Notes: generated by a model from the letters alone, not told the origin. Counted from the first letter of the stretch, positions 12,487 through 25,389 are shown. The stretch: 27,651 nt of DNA from Smittium mucronatum (GCA_001953115.1 LSSL01004030.1:1-27651); one strand, 5' to 3'. Program-made: numbers and translations.

Positions 12487-13945
12487 TTATAGGTTTGCAA
12501 ACAAAAAATTGTTTTCACTAAAGTCCTTATCAAGATCATCAAATCTCTGTCAAGATAATTTATTTAATGTATTAGATATTTTATTCAAATATTCTTGACT
12601 AAAATCGCCAAAATTTACCATGTATACTTGAAATTTGTTGTATTCGGTAATGAAAGATAATTCTGTTGGTTTGATATTATATGATTCTATTTCATTTTAT
12701 ATCATGTTGTCAACTTCGGGCTTTTTTTATCTCTTCTTAATCAGATATTATTATAATTGACAATTGATAAATGGATAAATTATATGATTTCTTTTTTTTT
12801 TTTCCAGTCAGTGTATTTATTTTTTATTGAGCTATTGAATCGTTCAAGAAATTAATTGTAAATGGTGAAAGTATATCATATCCTTAAAACCAGGTGTAAT
12901 TTAAGTTGAAATGCTTTTTTGATATTTTAGTTAATGCGCTCTCCAACTCAGAAAAATTAGCCCACTTTTCCATAAAACTTTTAGATTTTTCAAAAACTTC
13001 ACCTATGGTATTATTTGCATTATAGATATACCATGATAAATTGTATCCCTGAAAAATTTATGCGTCCCTTTTATTATTTTTTTAATATCATCTGATGTAT
13101 AAAACCAAAAATGTGTTCTTTTGAGTCTTTCGAAATATTTTTTATCGAATTTGATATTTTTTGGGCTGAATATGATATAACACTCTCGATTTTAAATGAT
13201 AAATTAAATTTATCCAACTCATTTTTCAACGTATCCAATACCCAAGAATAAGATTCAGAATTATTTTTTCTTGCTAATGATATAGATACCGGATAAAATT
13301 CCGAGTTTAGATCTAATATTCCTGATATTATAACAGGATATTTACCCTCGATAATATTAAATGTAGAATCTAAGTGTAGATTTTTTGACATAGTTAAAAT
13401 ATATAAGTTATTTTTAGAAGTTATTAATATTCTAATATTTCCTATTTCATTATTGAATGACACTAAATATGACTTTATTATATCAGAATTCGTTTTTAAA
13501 ACTTCACAATTGTATGTTAAATAATCAATTGCTACAAATTTATCAGGTTTTATCTTCTTTTTTTTATACCGATTGTCTAGTAAACTTTAGAAGTATTATT
13601 CGGAAATCCTTTATTTTTTAAGATAATATTTATCAAGCTCGTTTTATGGCCAGATTTTTATAGGTCTAATACTTACTTTTTATAATTTATAACCTCTTTT
13701 TTATCGCAATTTTGAGAATTCTCTGATTTTCTAAAAGCTAAAATTCTTCGATCGTAAAAACTCCAAAGCTTGATTAAACATTGACAGTTAGAATTCTCAA
13801 AGTTTATACATGAGTAAACCGTTTATTTTAGCTTTTTAAATTTTTGCAGTATATTTTCTTCCAAAATATAAGATAGTTATTAAAAAATTCCAAATACTCG
13901 GAAACCCATTTTCCATTTGAATTTACTAGATAAATATCGTTTAAT
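12487..13945 (-). pseudogene. Mutator-like element (MULE) transposase, multiply broken
   Basis: Reading the minus strand from about 13945 gives successive frame segments that together follow the MULE transposase plan. A FLYWCH-like zinc-binding remnant comes first: Cys codons at 13808-13810 and 13784-13786 (C-x7-C), then N-C-Q-C and a short basic strand, with the His pair missing. The core RNase-H-like domain lies in an intact 129-codon frame (13463-13074). It has a first catalytic Asp in H-L-D-S-T-F (13368-13370), followed by the P-V-I-I-S-G-I-L-D-L-N and W-V-L-D-T-L-K stretches typical of the family. The usual second Asp is replaced by Tyr (S-Y-S, 13170-13172), and the C-x-W-H motif is reduced to F-I-H. 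After a frameshift near 13074 comes a helical segment (K-W-A-N-F), a TAA at 12884-12886, another shift, and then the hallmark FLERFNSSIKNKYTDW at 12804-12851. A C-terminal segment with a TGA at 12550-12552 ends in TAA at 12487. The element cannot encode an active transposase. Terminal inverted repeats and target duplications were not found. The family call is firm; the taxon of origin is not. Confidence 0.88.
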
Positions 13946-16619
13946 AAAAAAAAGATAATGTAAATAGTTTTAGATTTTAAGTAAATTAATAGTGATATTA
14001 TTTTTTTGAGTTTTTTACTAATATATATTCCAACATATATTTGTTTCTAATAAAAATAGCTAAATAAGTCGGGAGTAATTTTTGGGAAATTTCATATTTT
14101 TTTATATTTCGTAAAATTCCATTGGTCTAAAATATTTATTTTTCGTCGAAAACACGAAAGTTTTTTTATCATTTATTTACTATTTTTGATTTGAAATTTC
14201 TCAATAGGTACGTAACTGGATTTTTTTTACTTAAATTGACACATTAATTAATGATTAATTTTTAAAAATAAATTTGATTATTTTTGATTAAAATTGATTC
14301 GATTTTATTTGTTAACCCTTATTTTATACGAAATAGTTTATGTATGCCGGATCATGATTTCGTTATTCTGTGGCTCAAATAATGGCTCTTTTGCTCAGAT
14401 TTAGGGGTCTTACTGTTCCATTGTTATAAATCAATAAGACAAAAAAAAACTCCTATAAAATTATCAAATAATAGTTAATTCTCAGAATTTCTTGGTCAAA
14501 TTAATTCAAATATTTAAAATTTTTGTCTAATTAATTATTTTTATTATTATTCTATAACATAACTAATAATATCCATTATAGTCAAATAGTCGGGAACTGA
14601 TTGTAAATTAAATTAATATTCATTCAAAAGATTTTAGTTTTAATTATGAATTATTCGGATACTTTTTGTGAAAATACAGCCAAATTTCCGAATTCAATCC
14701 GAGTTTTAAATAAATATAAAAAAACATATATAGAAAATATTGCTAAAAAAATATAAATTATTTTTTGGCGACAATTTAAATAAAAAATATAAAAATTTCG
14801 GAAAGATTAATCTATTTTAGTAAGAAAAATAAAAATAGTACAACTTCAAAAAGTTTATAATTATTTTTAATTTTGTTTAATTTATATTATATAAAGGTGA
14901 TATGTTTAATATGCATTAATAAATTATATCGATAATACTCGTGGAAAGTAGAATTTTTTCAAAGATTTAATTTTCTATAAAAAATTTAATTTTTTGTCTA
15001 ATAATAATATATCTTATTTCTTAATCAACGTATCGGTAATTTCATAAAAGTCCTATGTTTTCTCATCTGAAATTTTATTTTATTTTTGTTTATTTATATT
15101 AAATTTATAATAAAAGATGAATTATAGCCTAAAAATTTTCAACTAAAGATTAGAAAAGTATATGTTTTAAATAGCATTATTTCTTAAAATTTTCTAAAAT
15201 TTTATATATTCTAATACTTTTTATTAATTTTCAATTTTTTTCTCATTTTTATTCTTTGTATAAGATTCTAATCAAGGGATTTTTATGAGTATAAATCATA
15301 GAGAAGCCCATTTTTCAAAAAGTTGAAATATGGCCAGTATAGAAATTCAATATTTTAAATAAAAATATAAGGTATAAAATACATAAAGGGTTAATTTAGA
15401 CATTAGTTGTCATACATAATTTTCTTTGAAGGGTTGATAAACTGAAGTTTTAGGTTTAATAGAATTTTAATCAATATATTTTTCTAAAAAAATATTTTAT
15501 TTTTATATGAAAAAAAATCTCTAATAAGTTTGAATTAATTAATTCCGGATTTAAAGAAAATAAAAAATACACTAATCTTTATTTTATACAAATAAATTAA
15601 ACAAATATTTTATTATATATATGCGCTAAATTTATAGTGTTTCATTTATTTCATTTTACAGCTATTTTAGACATATAATATCAGCAGTTTAATATTTTAA
15701 TATTTAGTAAATTTGATTTAATGGCAGCATTAGATGCTTTCAATTTTTACTTAAAAAACATGCGATTGATCTCAAATATACTAATTTTTTTTTTTCACAT
15801 TTTCATCAAATTAATGTTGCTTTCAAAAGAAAAATACTATAATTTGAGATTAGTTCTGCTCCAATTATCCAGAAATAATTTCTTAAAGCTTGAAAGTATT
15901 GATATATAACAATAAATAAAAAAAAACCATTTTAACAATCTTATTCAAGTATATTATTGAATTGATACTTGTTAAAATATTTATGATTTTGGCTAATATA
16001 GTTAAATAATATTCGGGCATATTTTATAAATTCATGTTTTTTTAATATACTCTAATTCAAATTGTTTAGAAACATTTGAAAATTTAAATAAAGAAATAAG
16101 AAATATACCACTTTTATTTTTATTTAATAGTTTTTAAGTTCAAAAATATGAAAATTACACATTTTTAGACGGGTTTGAAGTGAAATCTAGATCGATACCG
16201 TACTGTATATATAGTATAGCATTAAATTAAAAATAAATTCAGCCCAAATCCAAAATTATTTTTAATAAGTGTAAAAAAGATTATGGTTTTTTGATATAGG
16301 CATAGCAATCGCCCAAAAAAATAATACATATCTCTGATTTACAGGGGTTTTCTTAACAATATACTCTTTTTTTAAATCAAATATAAAAATTTTTTCTATA
16401 GAAATATACCTTTTTTTTTCACTTAAATATATACTTTTTTCTTGACCTGTGGGGTGAATTTTTTTGATTAAAATATCAAAAGCGCTAATATTGGATTGAG
16501 TGATTATTTATACCAATTAAAAGCAAAAAGCTAATAAAAAATTTGAACAATACAATTTTAACAAATAGTGACATATGTTAATTTTCATTAGTCAAAGTAG
16601 CTTATATTTTATAAGAATG
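13946..16619. other. AT-rich non-coding stretch
   Basis: No gene is supported. A patch at about 14341-14420 is richer in G and C and repeats the word GGCTC, but no structure was resolved. One ATG frame of 62 codons (15721-15909) begins MAALDAFNFYL and then becomes low-complexity; it is not convincing. The outer end of the MULE would be expected in the first few hundred bases, but no inverted repeat partner was seen. Confidence 0.5.
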
Positions 16620-16729
16620 GCACTATTGACCCAGTCAAAAGGGTCTATCGGTGTGAAAAAAAAGTTCTATTTATATGGAAAAAAGGGTCTATTCCAATGA
16701 AAAAAAAGGTCTGTTCGTATTAAAAACCC
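16620..16729. repeat. degenerate 22-bp tandem repeat, 5 copies
   Basis: Units start at 16620, 16642, 16664, 16686 and 16708, exactly 22 bases apart. The later four begin G(G/T)TCT(A/G)T, pass through (A/G)T(G/T) and end in a run of A. The first copy is the most diverged. The unit length matches the array at 515-668 but the sequence differs. The tract has no long open frame. Confidence 0.72.
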
Positions 16730-19600
16730 ATCAAAACCAATCCCATATCAGAATTCTTAAAATTATAAACTTTAAAAAATTGAATATAATTTTTTTTTAA
16801 TTGATTTAAGAAAATCCAAATATTAGGCAACTTCAATATTTAAACTAATTAAGTTAGATTTTGATTTCATAAATAAGTTAGACAAGGAATAAAAAAACAA
16901 TGGATTTGAATTTTTATAGTATATGAGAGAGTATTTTGCATATCAATAAAATTTTAAAAAGTGCACTTTATTTCGGTTTTTTAAATAAAATGACCGACTT
17001 AATTTTTTTTATATTTTTTCAAAATCTTGATAAATTTTTCTTTTTTAGATTAAAAAAGATAAATATTCGCTAATTAAATCATTAAACGAAAAAAGAGGTT
17101 CATTAAAAATCGATGTATGTACTGAAACGAAACATATAAAGTTTTAAATTAAATTTTTTTAATTCAAAATGATAGCAAAAATATTTATAATAAAAAAAAA
17201 CTTGTCTTTAATAATTTTGGAAAATTTATAATGTTTAAATTTTATACACTTTTTATATTTTTTGATGCAGGTAAAAAAAACTCCTGAATATTTATCATCC
17301 GTTCATCTATTCTCTTGATAGATGCGAGTTATATAAAAAAATAAACCTTATTGGGTCTATTTATAAAATTTTACCTTCATCACCCAAAAAAATATTTAAA
17401 AGAAATCATTGAGATCAATAATACTAATTTATACATAAAAATAATTTACTTTCCACGGAGGTTAATATTAATCTCTTGGATTAGCCCAAATCTTTCCGGA
17501 AAAAAAAATATTAAATGGTCTTATTTTAATAATTAAATTTTTATCTAATTTAAGTAGAGTAGAATTTTTTTGAAAAAAATTGCATAAAAATTTCATGCCC
17601 GAATTATATTCTATTTCAAAAAGTATATGTATTTTTTTAGTATAATATTTTATGAAGTTAATTTACAATTATATTACTTGATACAAAAAGAAATATTTAT
17701 ATATTACAAAAAAAATTTGGATGATGGTTTTATTAAAAAATTATTTTACTTTTTCTAGAATTTTTAATCTTTTTTTTGATTTTTTAAAAAGATAAAATTT
17801 TTTTTCTTGTAGAAATATTTTATTTTATCTAGGTAATTTTAGGAAAAATTTCTGAAAAATCGAAAAAGCTGTATTTTAACTTGTAAAAAAGAGGTTTTAC
17901 ATTCTTAGCTATATTATATTTTAACACAATCATACGTATATATATTAATCTAAAATATTTCACAGAATATAAATGTAAATAGATTTAGTTTCTGTATTAT
18001 TCCTAATTTTACCATTAAAAAAATAATTATTATATATCTAATATATCGCTTAAATAACTGATAAAGATATAAAGAGTTTAATCCGATTTTATATAATATT
18101 CTGATTAAATCAAATATAATTAAAAAATATTTTAGTTTTTGGTGTAGTTTATTTTTAAAATAAAACTTCCACTTTCATTATTTACAATAAAATATTGGAT
18201 TAATGGATTAATCAGTTTATAAGTCAAGTATAAATAGTCTATTTTTCGAAAATTTTAAAAATTTTAAAACTTTCTTTATTATTATTTAGAAAAACCATCT
18301 TCTATTATTAAGTTCATGAATTTTAATATATAATTTTCAATTTATTTAGGTCATGTAAATATTTCATAAGATAATAAATTTAAATCTAATAGTTTTTAAT
18401 AAATGAATTCTAGATCAAATTCCAAAAAAAATAAAAATAAATCTAAACTTGAATAAAAATCTAGCGTATTTCATAAAAAATTTAAAAATGTGAAAATCAG
18501 TTAAAAAAACCCTTGAAAATTAAAAATAAAAGTATAAATACATTATTCTAAAATTTTAAAAAAGGTAATCTATTTCAAAAAAAAAAAAGCAAATACAACC
18601 TCAAATTTTATTTTATAAAAATGCTAAGAAATTTTAGTTTTTTTTTTTGCTTTTATAAATGTAGCTGTAATAATTTTAAAGTTATAATAGGTATATTGAA
18701 ATTATAATAGCTTTTAATTGTAAAAAAAGAATAAAGCGGAAAGGAAATTTTTTTTTAATACTAAATAAAATATTATTTTTTAGTTAATAATAATTATTAT
18801 GATAGTAATATTGTTTTATTAAATAGAGTATGTTCGTAGTATATTTTTTGTTCAAAAAAATTAAACTATAAAAAAATATTTTAAAATATTGTTGGTAATT
18901 CGGTTACTTGAACTATTATTAAATTTAAAAAAATTTAAGGTATGTTTTACAAATATTACTAAATTTTATCTTTATTATATTGAATATTATTTTTTTTGTC
19001 AATTTTTTTGCTGAAAAAATATTCCATTTCACATACTGACATAAAAATTGTTTCTTCATTACCGACAAAAAAATAAATAATTTTTGGAAAAAATATTTAC
19101 ATGATTTGAAAAAATACAAATCCGATAATATATTAAAATTTTTTATTTTTTGATCTTATGGATGAAATTTTTTATTTCTTATATTAAATTACTTGTCTAA
19201 ATTTTTTCTATTTACTTTCTTATTTCAATAGAGATGATTTTATCCTCATACATATTAAAAGGGTTAGAGTTTTTAATATTTTTTATGCATCAGCAATAAT
19301 AAACTTCTTGAATGATCTAATAACACGACATAATTTATTTAGAGTTATATAAACTCCATAATTTTATTGTTTTAATTTTTATTCAATTTTAAATAACTTT
19401 TTCCGATGATTTGTTAATTTATTTGATATTTTTAAAATAACGCTTTTTTCTTGTTACGATTTAATATTCAAAAATTGATTGTTAAGTAATTTCAATCCAG
19501 TTTATTGAAATACTTATTTTTGAAAGAGGCAGAAAATCAATAAAGAAATGGATATTATAGCATTTAATAATATATAAATAAATTTAATACAACAAAAAAA
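16730..19600. other. AT-rich non-coding stretch
   Basis: Nothing beyond simple AT-rich sequence. Frames of about 60 codons at 17351-17536 (plus, TTG start) and 18925-19119 (minus) lack motifs and have filler-like composition. Confidence 0.5.
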
Positions 19601-19710
19601 ATTTTTTTACTTATTTATATAACTAAAACTAATATTTTTTTACTTATTTATATAACTAAAACTAATATTTTTTTACTTATTTATATAACTAAAACTAATA
19701 TTTTTTTACT
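19601..19710. repeat. 33-bp tandem repeat, three identical copies plus a partial
   Basis: The unit runs ATTTTTTTACTTATTTATAT then AACTAAAACTAAT. Copies occupy 19601-19633, 19634-19666 and 19667-19699 without a mismatch, and a partial copy (ATTTTTTTACT) covers 19700-19710. Perfect identity in a window where other arrays are eroded implies recent duplication or continuing homogenisation. The fourth copy runs directly into the palindrome at 19713. Confidence 0.93.
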
Positions 19711-19712
19711 TT

Positions 19713-19730
19713 TTGATAGAATTCTATCAA
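19713..19730. repeat. perfect 18-bp palindrome at the edge of the 33-bp array
   Basis: TTGATAGAATTCTATCAA is its own reverse complement over all 18 bases. It begins two bases after the last partial 33-bp copy. It could form a cruciform or bind a dimeric protein; no function can be read from sequence alone. Confidence 0.85.
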
Positions 19731-22700
19731 TTTTTATATTCTTAACTTTTATTAGTTGGTTCTGAACAATAATAAATTATACTTATAATTACTAAAAGAA
19801 TATAAAAAATTTAATTCAAATCATTTTTTAATAGAAAATCTCAAATCAGATTTTTTTTTATTAAACCTGATTCATAAAAAATAAAATTCCATACTTTTAA
19901 TTAATGTTGCTTATAAAGAATAAAAAAAGATTAAAACTATTTTTATAAAATTAAAATAGATATATTTCAAAAAATTTAATTCAAATCAGCTAAATAATTA
20001 GATTTTAATTATAGGAAAATTATGGAATTATCAATAGAAAACTAGTTTTATATAAATCAAAAGATCATTAAAGGAAATTTTTTTTGACTTACCCACAATA
20101 ATTTAAGATTATGATTAAAAAAATAAGATGATATTTACTATGAGGTTTGAAAATAGGAAAAATATATATCCATATGCTTAATTATCGCAATATTTTGTGA
20201 TGAGATTATTTTTTTTTAATTAGATTATTACCTCTATTTTGATTTAAAAAAATTTAAATTATAATTGATAGCTAACATGTTAAATTTATATATAATAAAA
20301 TTTGGTAATATAATTGGATTTTTTTATGATTTTAAAAAAAATTTCATGGGTTAAATTTCTTAAAAATGTAAATTTTCAGATAATTATTTAATTTTGCAAA
20401 GTATTTAAAATTTATTCTTATGTTTAATAAAAACATATATTAAAATTCAATATTTTTTAATAACCGAAAATGTTATTTTTAATTATCAATATATATTTTT
20501 TGTGAATAGATTATTTAGTTTTTCGTATAATTAAATCAAATAAATCATGAAAACTTTATTAAATTAAATTATTTTATATATTTAGGATAGATTTAGAAAA
20601 ATGTATAATTAAATTTTATCAGAATTTTTTTTTTATGAGATTTTCTCTAAACCTAGTCAATAATATTTATAATTTGATAAATTAAAATTAAAAAATCTGT
20701 GGTTTTGATGTTATTTTCATCAGTAAAAATTAAAAATTATTCAATTAGTTTTTACATTATTTATTTTTATAAACTATTTGGAGCTTTTTTTCAGATATTA
20801 ACAAAAAAACCAATTTTTTTTAAAAAGCGCTATATCGTGTTTTTTTATTAATTTTTTTTATATTTCTAAATGATCTAATAATTTCTATCTTTTTCTAAAT
20901 TTAAGATCTTTAAAATACCCTGAATTTGTTTTTAAAATAAAAATTATAAAAATTTGAAACACATCAGATCAGAGTCTAGCCACCCTCATCATTTTTTATA
21001 ATTTTTTATATATTTTTCTAGATTTTTTTTAGTTAAAAAACGACATCGTTCAATTATGATAAATAAATTTTTATTACATTAATTATTTCTATGACTTATT
21101 ATCAAATAAGGTCTACAATGTAAACGATGTTTATTATGAAGTAAATTCTTAAGATATATAAAATAATAAAATAGAATAAATTCTATATAATTTATTATGT
21201 TTGAGTACATTTATTATTTTTAAAAAAGTTTTAAAAAAATCTTGAAAAATTATTAATTTTATTTATGAGGCATATCCACATCATAATTCTTAAAAAATAT
21301 GAATTTAATGATTAGTGAAGATTAAGTATTTATATAAAATTATTAAAATATAGATTTCTAGTCAAAATATTTGATATTTATTATATATTCTTTTTTTTTT
21401 TGGTTGAAGAAAATGATTTTCCGATATATATTATTATTGTACTCTTATAAAAAAGATTTTTTTCAGAATTAATAATTATTGATTCGAAAGTTGAGATTTC
21501 ATTGATTTTTTACCTTATAGTTTATTAAAAAATTTTAAAATAAAAATATCTACATGAATAGATCAAATTTCCATATTGAATTCCTAAATATTATTAGGAA
21601 AAAGTTATCAAATACATATTTTTTTCTACTTTTCTCTTATTGGAAATAATAAAAAAATTTGAATTAAAAAAATTTCTTTAAAATTTTATACAAAAAAATC
21701 CTTAAAAAACTTCAGTATTTACCAATATAACTCCATTAAAAAAAAAAAAAAATTCAAATTCACAAAAATTATAGTGAAGATTGATAATAAATAACTGAAG
21801 ACACATTTATAAGATTTTATTAAATCAATTACATCTTTTTAAAAAGTTTTAAATTTAAATATAAAAAAATAAAAAAACATTCATAATATTATTTGAATAA
21901 ATAATTTTGAATATTTTGAATATTTAGAATTTCTTTAAAAAATTTAAGAATCATATCAACTCAAAAAAAAATTGCTGGTTTTAATAATATGATACTATAA
22001 AAGCTATATATCCAGTCGATATATCTTAAAATCTGATGATTAGGTTTTTATCAAATGCTAATAATTATTTCAATAAAAAAAACCTATCTCTCGAAAGAAA
22101 AATTATTTTATTAATGTTTAAAAAACTTTCTGCCCATAAAAGTGTAAATATTTACATAAAATTTCTTTATAAAACAAATATTTTAAACCCTTCGATACCA
22201 TCTTTTACTATCTTGATTTGAATTATTATTAAAGTGATATTCATTTCAGATTGGTCAATTTAAGAGATAATAAAACCAATTATTGCACTTATGATTATTT
22301 AAGGGGATAATTGTTGGTTTTAAATTGATTTTTTCAACATTTTTCTGTATTTTAATAATTTCTCAGTTTTTTCTAACGATTTTTCACTTAAAAATCTTTA
22401 ATTATATTTCTTTCACATATTTCTGGTGGTTATTAAAATAATTTCAGTATAATTATAAAAAGGAAAACTTAGGTTTATAACAAGTACAATAAAAATGCGA
22501 ATTCTTGAAATCATATATTTTGTGCAAGAAAATATTCACCATAGATCTAATTTGAGAAGGTTTTCCAGAAAAATAATTCTAAATTTTGAAAGAATTCTAA
22601 TTTTTTTATGAATTTTGGTCTAGATAAAAAAATCCGACTTAAAATTCTAAATTTTATAAAAAAGAAATACTTATATGTGTCTAGTATTTAATTATTTTAT

Positions 22701-24156
22701 TAAATTTTTGATTTGTTAGATACTATGGCAATATAGTGGAAGTATTGAAGTCATAGAAAAAAAATTCAGAGTTAATATATATTTTTTATGAAATAATAAG
22801 GTTTCTATTTTTATATATAATTTTTTCATGCATTTCTGGTCTTATAATCTGTGTATTAATTTTTATTATAAACTAAGATATTTTGATGAAATCAAGGTAT
22901 TTATTAAGAGTTATAATGAAAAAAAAGTGTCCATTTTGACACAAACTCAGTTTATTTATTTATTTTTTGTAAATATTAGTATAAAATCAAGTCCATCATT
23001 GAAGAGAATTATACATTCTTTTATACAGAAAAAAACTTGAAATAATTATGACAATATCAATATAAAGTTTTAATCTAATTAAGAAAATTTTGGAAATTTT
23101 GGATGTTTATTTTTATTTTAAAATTTAGTCTTCTGTTTAGCAAAAATCTTACTTTAGACTTTTAGATCATTTTTAATAAGAAAAATGACTTTTTATAACA
23201 CGACTACCCACCCTCACTCCATTTAAATAACGAACGGTTTTTAAAAAAATACCTGATTAAGACACACCGTAATATTCTTTTTTATTATATATATAAAAAT
23301 TTCAAGTTTCTTTTTTCTTAAATTAAGATTTTCTTATTTATTAATAATTTTTTTTATGATTTTGACTTCCAAATGAAACTATATTCAAAAAAATAATTAC
23401 ATAGATGTTTAATTTATTATAGCTTGTATATCTAATTGACTATTTACAAGATTTATATTTTTATCGATAATATGCGTATTTTATTTAAAAATATTATAAA
23501 TTTATTACCATAATCTCGCCATACAGAGGCTTTCACATTGTAAATTCCAGTAATAAAATGTGATATTATTGTGTTAATGTTAGATTCTCATTCATAAAAG
23601 GCATCAATATCAGTAAAGATATATTATTATCATTTTTTATACCTTTAAAGATTATTAATATTTTAATATTCTACTTTTATAATTATTTAATTTACTCAGC
23701 TAAGAAATTTTTATCTTATTATACAATGGGATGCCCAAGAAACAATTTAGCATATTTTAAAAATGTAATTTAATTGTTTTTCAAAAATCTCTGTAGACAT
23801 TAAAGATAAATGCACAAGAAAATATTATATTTTTTTATATTATTAAATTTTACGATCAGTTCTGATAGTTCTAAAATAGTATAATTTTAAAATTAAGCGG
23901 TCTATCTAATAATTTTCCCCAATTATGTAATCTTTAATTTACTCTTTGTATTTTTATTTTTTTTAATAGGGATTTTAACAGAACTTTATAGCAGAATTAG
24001 TAGTTTAAATCCTCTTCAATTCTCAGATAAATTGATAAAAATGTAAAGAAAGCCAATTTAGACCAAAATAAAAATCTTGTATAAAATAAAATTTTTAATT
24101 TTAATTATATTTTTAACGGTTAGTATTATATTTTTTTTGACGAGGTTATTATTTTG
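19731..24156. other. AT-rich non-coding stretch
   Basis: About 4.4 kb with no supportable gene. Small inverted repeats are present (for example TTCCTAA, loop, TTAGGAA at 21581-21600). Two plus frames of 61 and 70 codons (22036-22221, 22828-23040) are mixed in composition but show no first-position G preference and no motif. They could be old coding fragments or chance. Confidence 0.45.
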
Positions 24157-24174
24157 CACTTAAAATTTTAAGTG
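24157..24174. repeat. perfect 18-bp palindrome
   Basis: CACTTAAAATTTTAAGTG is self-complementary over 18 bases. It lies about 60 bases from the 3' end of the minus-strand coding remnant at 24238. If that was once a gene, the palindrome would sit in its 3' flank, but no T tract makes it a convincing terminator. Confidence 0.8.
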
Positions 24175-24237
24175 AATCATGATATTAAAAGTTAGCGTTC
24201 AAAAAATTTCAAAATTTTTATTTTCAGTATACTATTT

Positions 24238-24607
24238 TCATACATTTTCAAATAAAGTGTAAAATATATGTTCAAATCTTGAGCTAATGTTTAATATATA
24301 ATAATAATAATAATAATAATAAAAATCAGCCCCATTAGTAATTTTGGCTATATTCCGGTTAGAAAATAAATTATCAATAAGGATTTTTAAAGTTGGAATA
24401 TCCGTATTGAAGACACCTGGGATTTTTTCGAATATTGAGGGTTTTCTTTTTGGGTATATAAATAGGTTAAAATTTGGGATTAATCGAACCAAGTTGATTT
24501 CATGGAATATGCACATTGGATAAAAGAGTTTCAAAAGTTTCTTCAACTGTATTATTCAAGTAATAACTGAAAAATACACGTGAATGAAAATTATCACCTG
24601 AAATTTT
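24238..24607 (-). pseudogene. unrecognised coding remnant with one apparent frameshift
   Basis: Two overlapping minus-strand frames look coding. The first (24607-24503, 35 open codons, ending TGA at 24500-24502) is polar and rich in first-position G. The second (24546-24238) has 102 open codons, starts at TTG with no ATG before residue 11, and includes a long hydrophilic run with R-L-I-P-N-F and I-P-G-V-F-N-T-D. Read together they suggest a single protein with a frameshift near 24500-24520. The C-terminal part passes into eight Tyr codons written by a (TAT)n microsatellite and is then filler-like. Neither part resembles a family I know. Further minus-strand protein-like sequence up to about 24890 is possible, but the plus strand reads equally well there. 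Confidence 0.33.
24298..24323. repeat. (ATA)n microsatellite, about 8 copies
   Basis: An uninterrupted ATA/TAA trinucleotide run. On the minus strand it encodes the Tyr run inside the remnant at 24238-24607, and its expansion may have lengthened that frame artificially. Confidence 0.9.
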
Positions 24608-24723
24608 TTAGCCCATTCACACCCTTAATTTTTTTTTTTTTTTACCATTTTTACTTAGTTTTTTCTAAGTTTCAATGTAGTTATATTCATTCAATTACTT
24701 ATCTGTAATTTTTTTTTATTTAG

Positions 24724-24754
24724 AACAGTTTTCTGAAGTGCCAGAATAACTGTT
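24724..24754. repeat. imperfect hairpin, 12-bp stem with one bulged base
   Basis: AACAGTTTTCTG, loop AAGTGC, then CAGAATAACTGTT. All 12 stem positions pair if the T at 24747 is bulged. It is longer and more GC-rich than other hairpins noticed in the window. No adjacent gene explains it. Confidence 0.6.
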
Positions 24755-24759
24755 GAGTC

Positions 24760-25389
24760 GAACTGAGATAACACCAAAGTTTTTCTCCAGAATTTTAATG
24801 CCTCAAAAATTAAAGGTTAATATTCTAAAATTATAAATAAGCCCAAAATTTGAAGCTTTGATTTATGACCGTAATTCATTTTTTTCATTTTTAATTAATT
24901 GATTATTCATCAAATTTTCTATCTGAGAATTTTCACCAATAAAATTCACTGATTGAATTTTTTTTTCCATTCGAATTTTGGCATGTCCAGAATTTCAAAT
25001 TTTTTTAATTTCTTGAGATCTTAATTTTATATTTTTGTTGTCGCTCAACCAAATCTTGCGATTCCATCTTTCGTTGATATTTTTATTAATTTAACTATAA
25101 ATTAATCTTACCTCAATAAAGAATTGTAAATAATATAATTATTTACTTTTTGACTTTTGAGTTCTTTTATGTTAAGTATGTGTATTATTCACACTCTTTT
25201 TCCTAATTTTTTTTGTCTGGTCGTAAGGTTATAAAAAATAAACGTTTTTATTAAATTTTAATTCTGATTTGATTTTGATACATTCATACAATTTTTTTAT
25301 GCGGTCATGACGATCGACAAAATCAGGATCTTATTATTACGAAATTATGGTGTCTACATTTTCAATCATATTAAAAGCGGCTTCATTAT
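24760..25389. other. AT-rich spacer before the first GC island
   Basis: No gene is supported. G+C begins to rise near 25300-25400. No tRNA or other RNA could be folded by eye in the boundary region. Confidence 0.45.

Noticed and set aside
22828..23040. 70-codon plus-strand frame with balanced composition
   Set aside because: No first-position G preference, no motif, and a length expected by chance in several places of this window.
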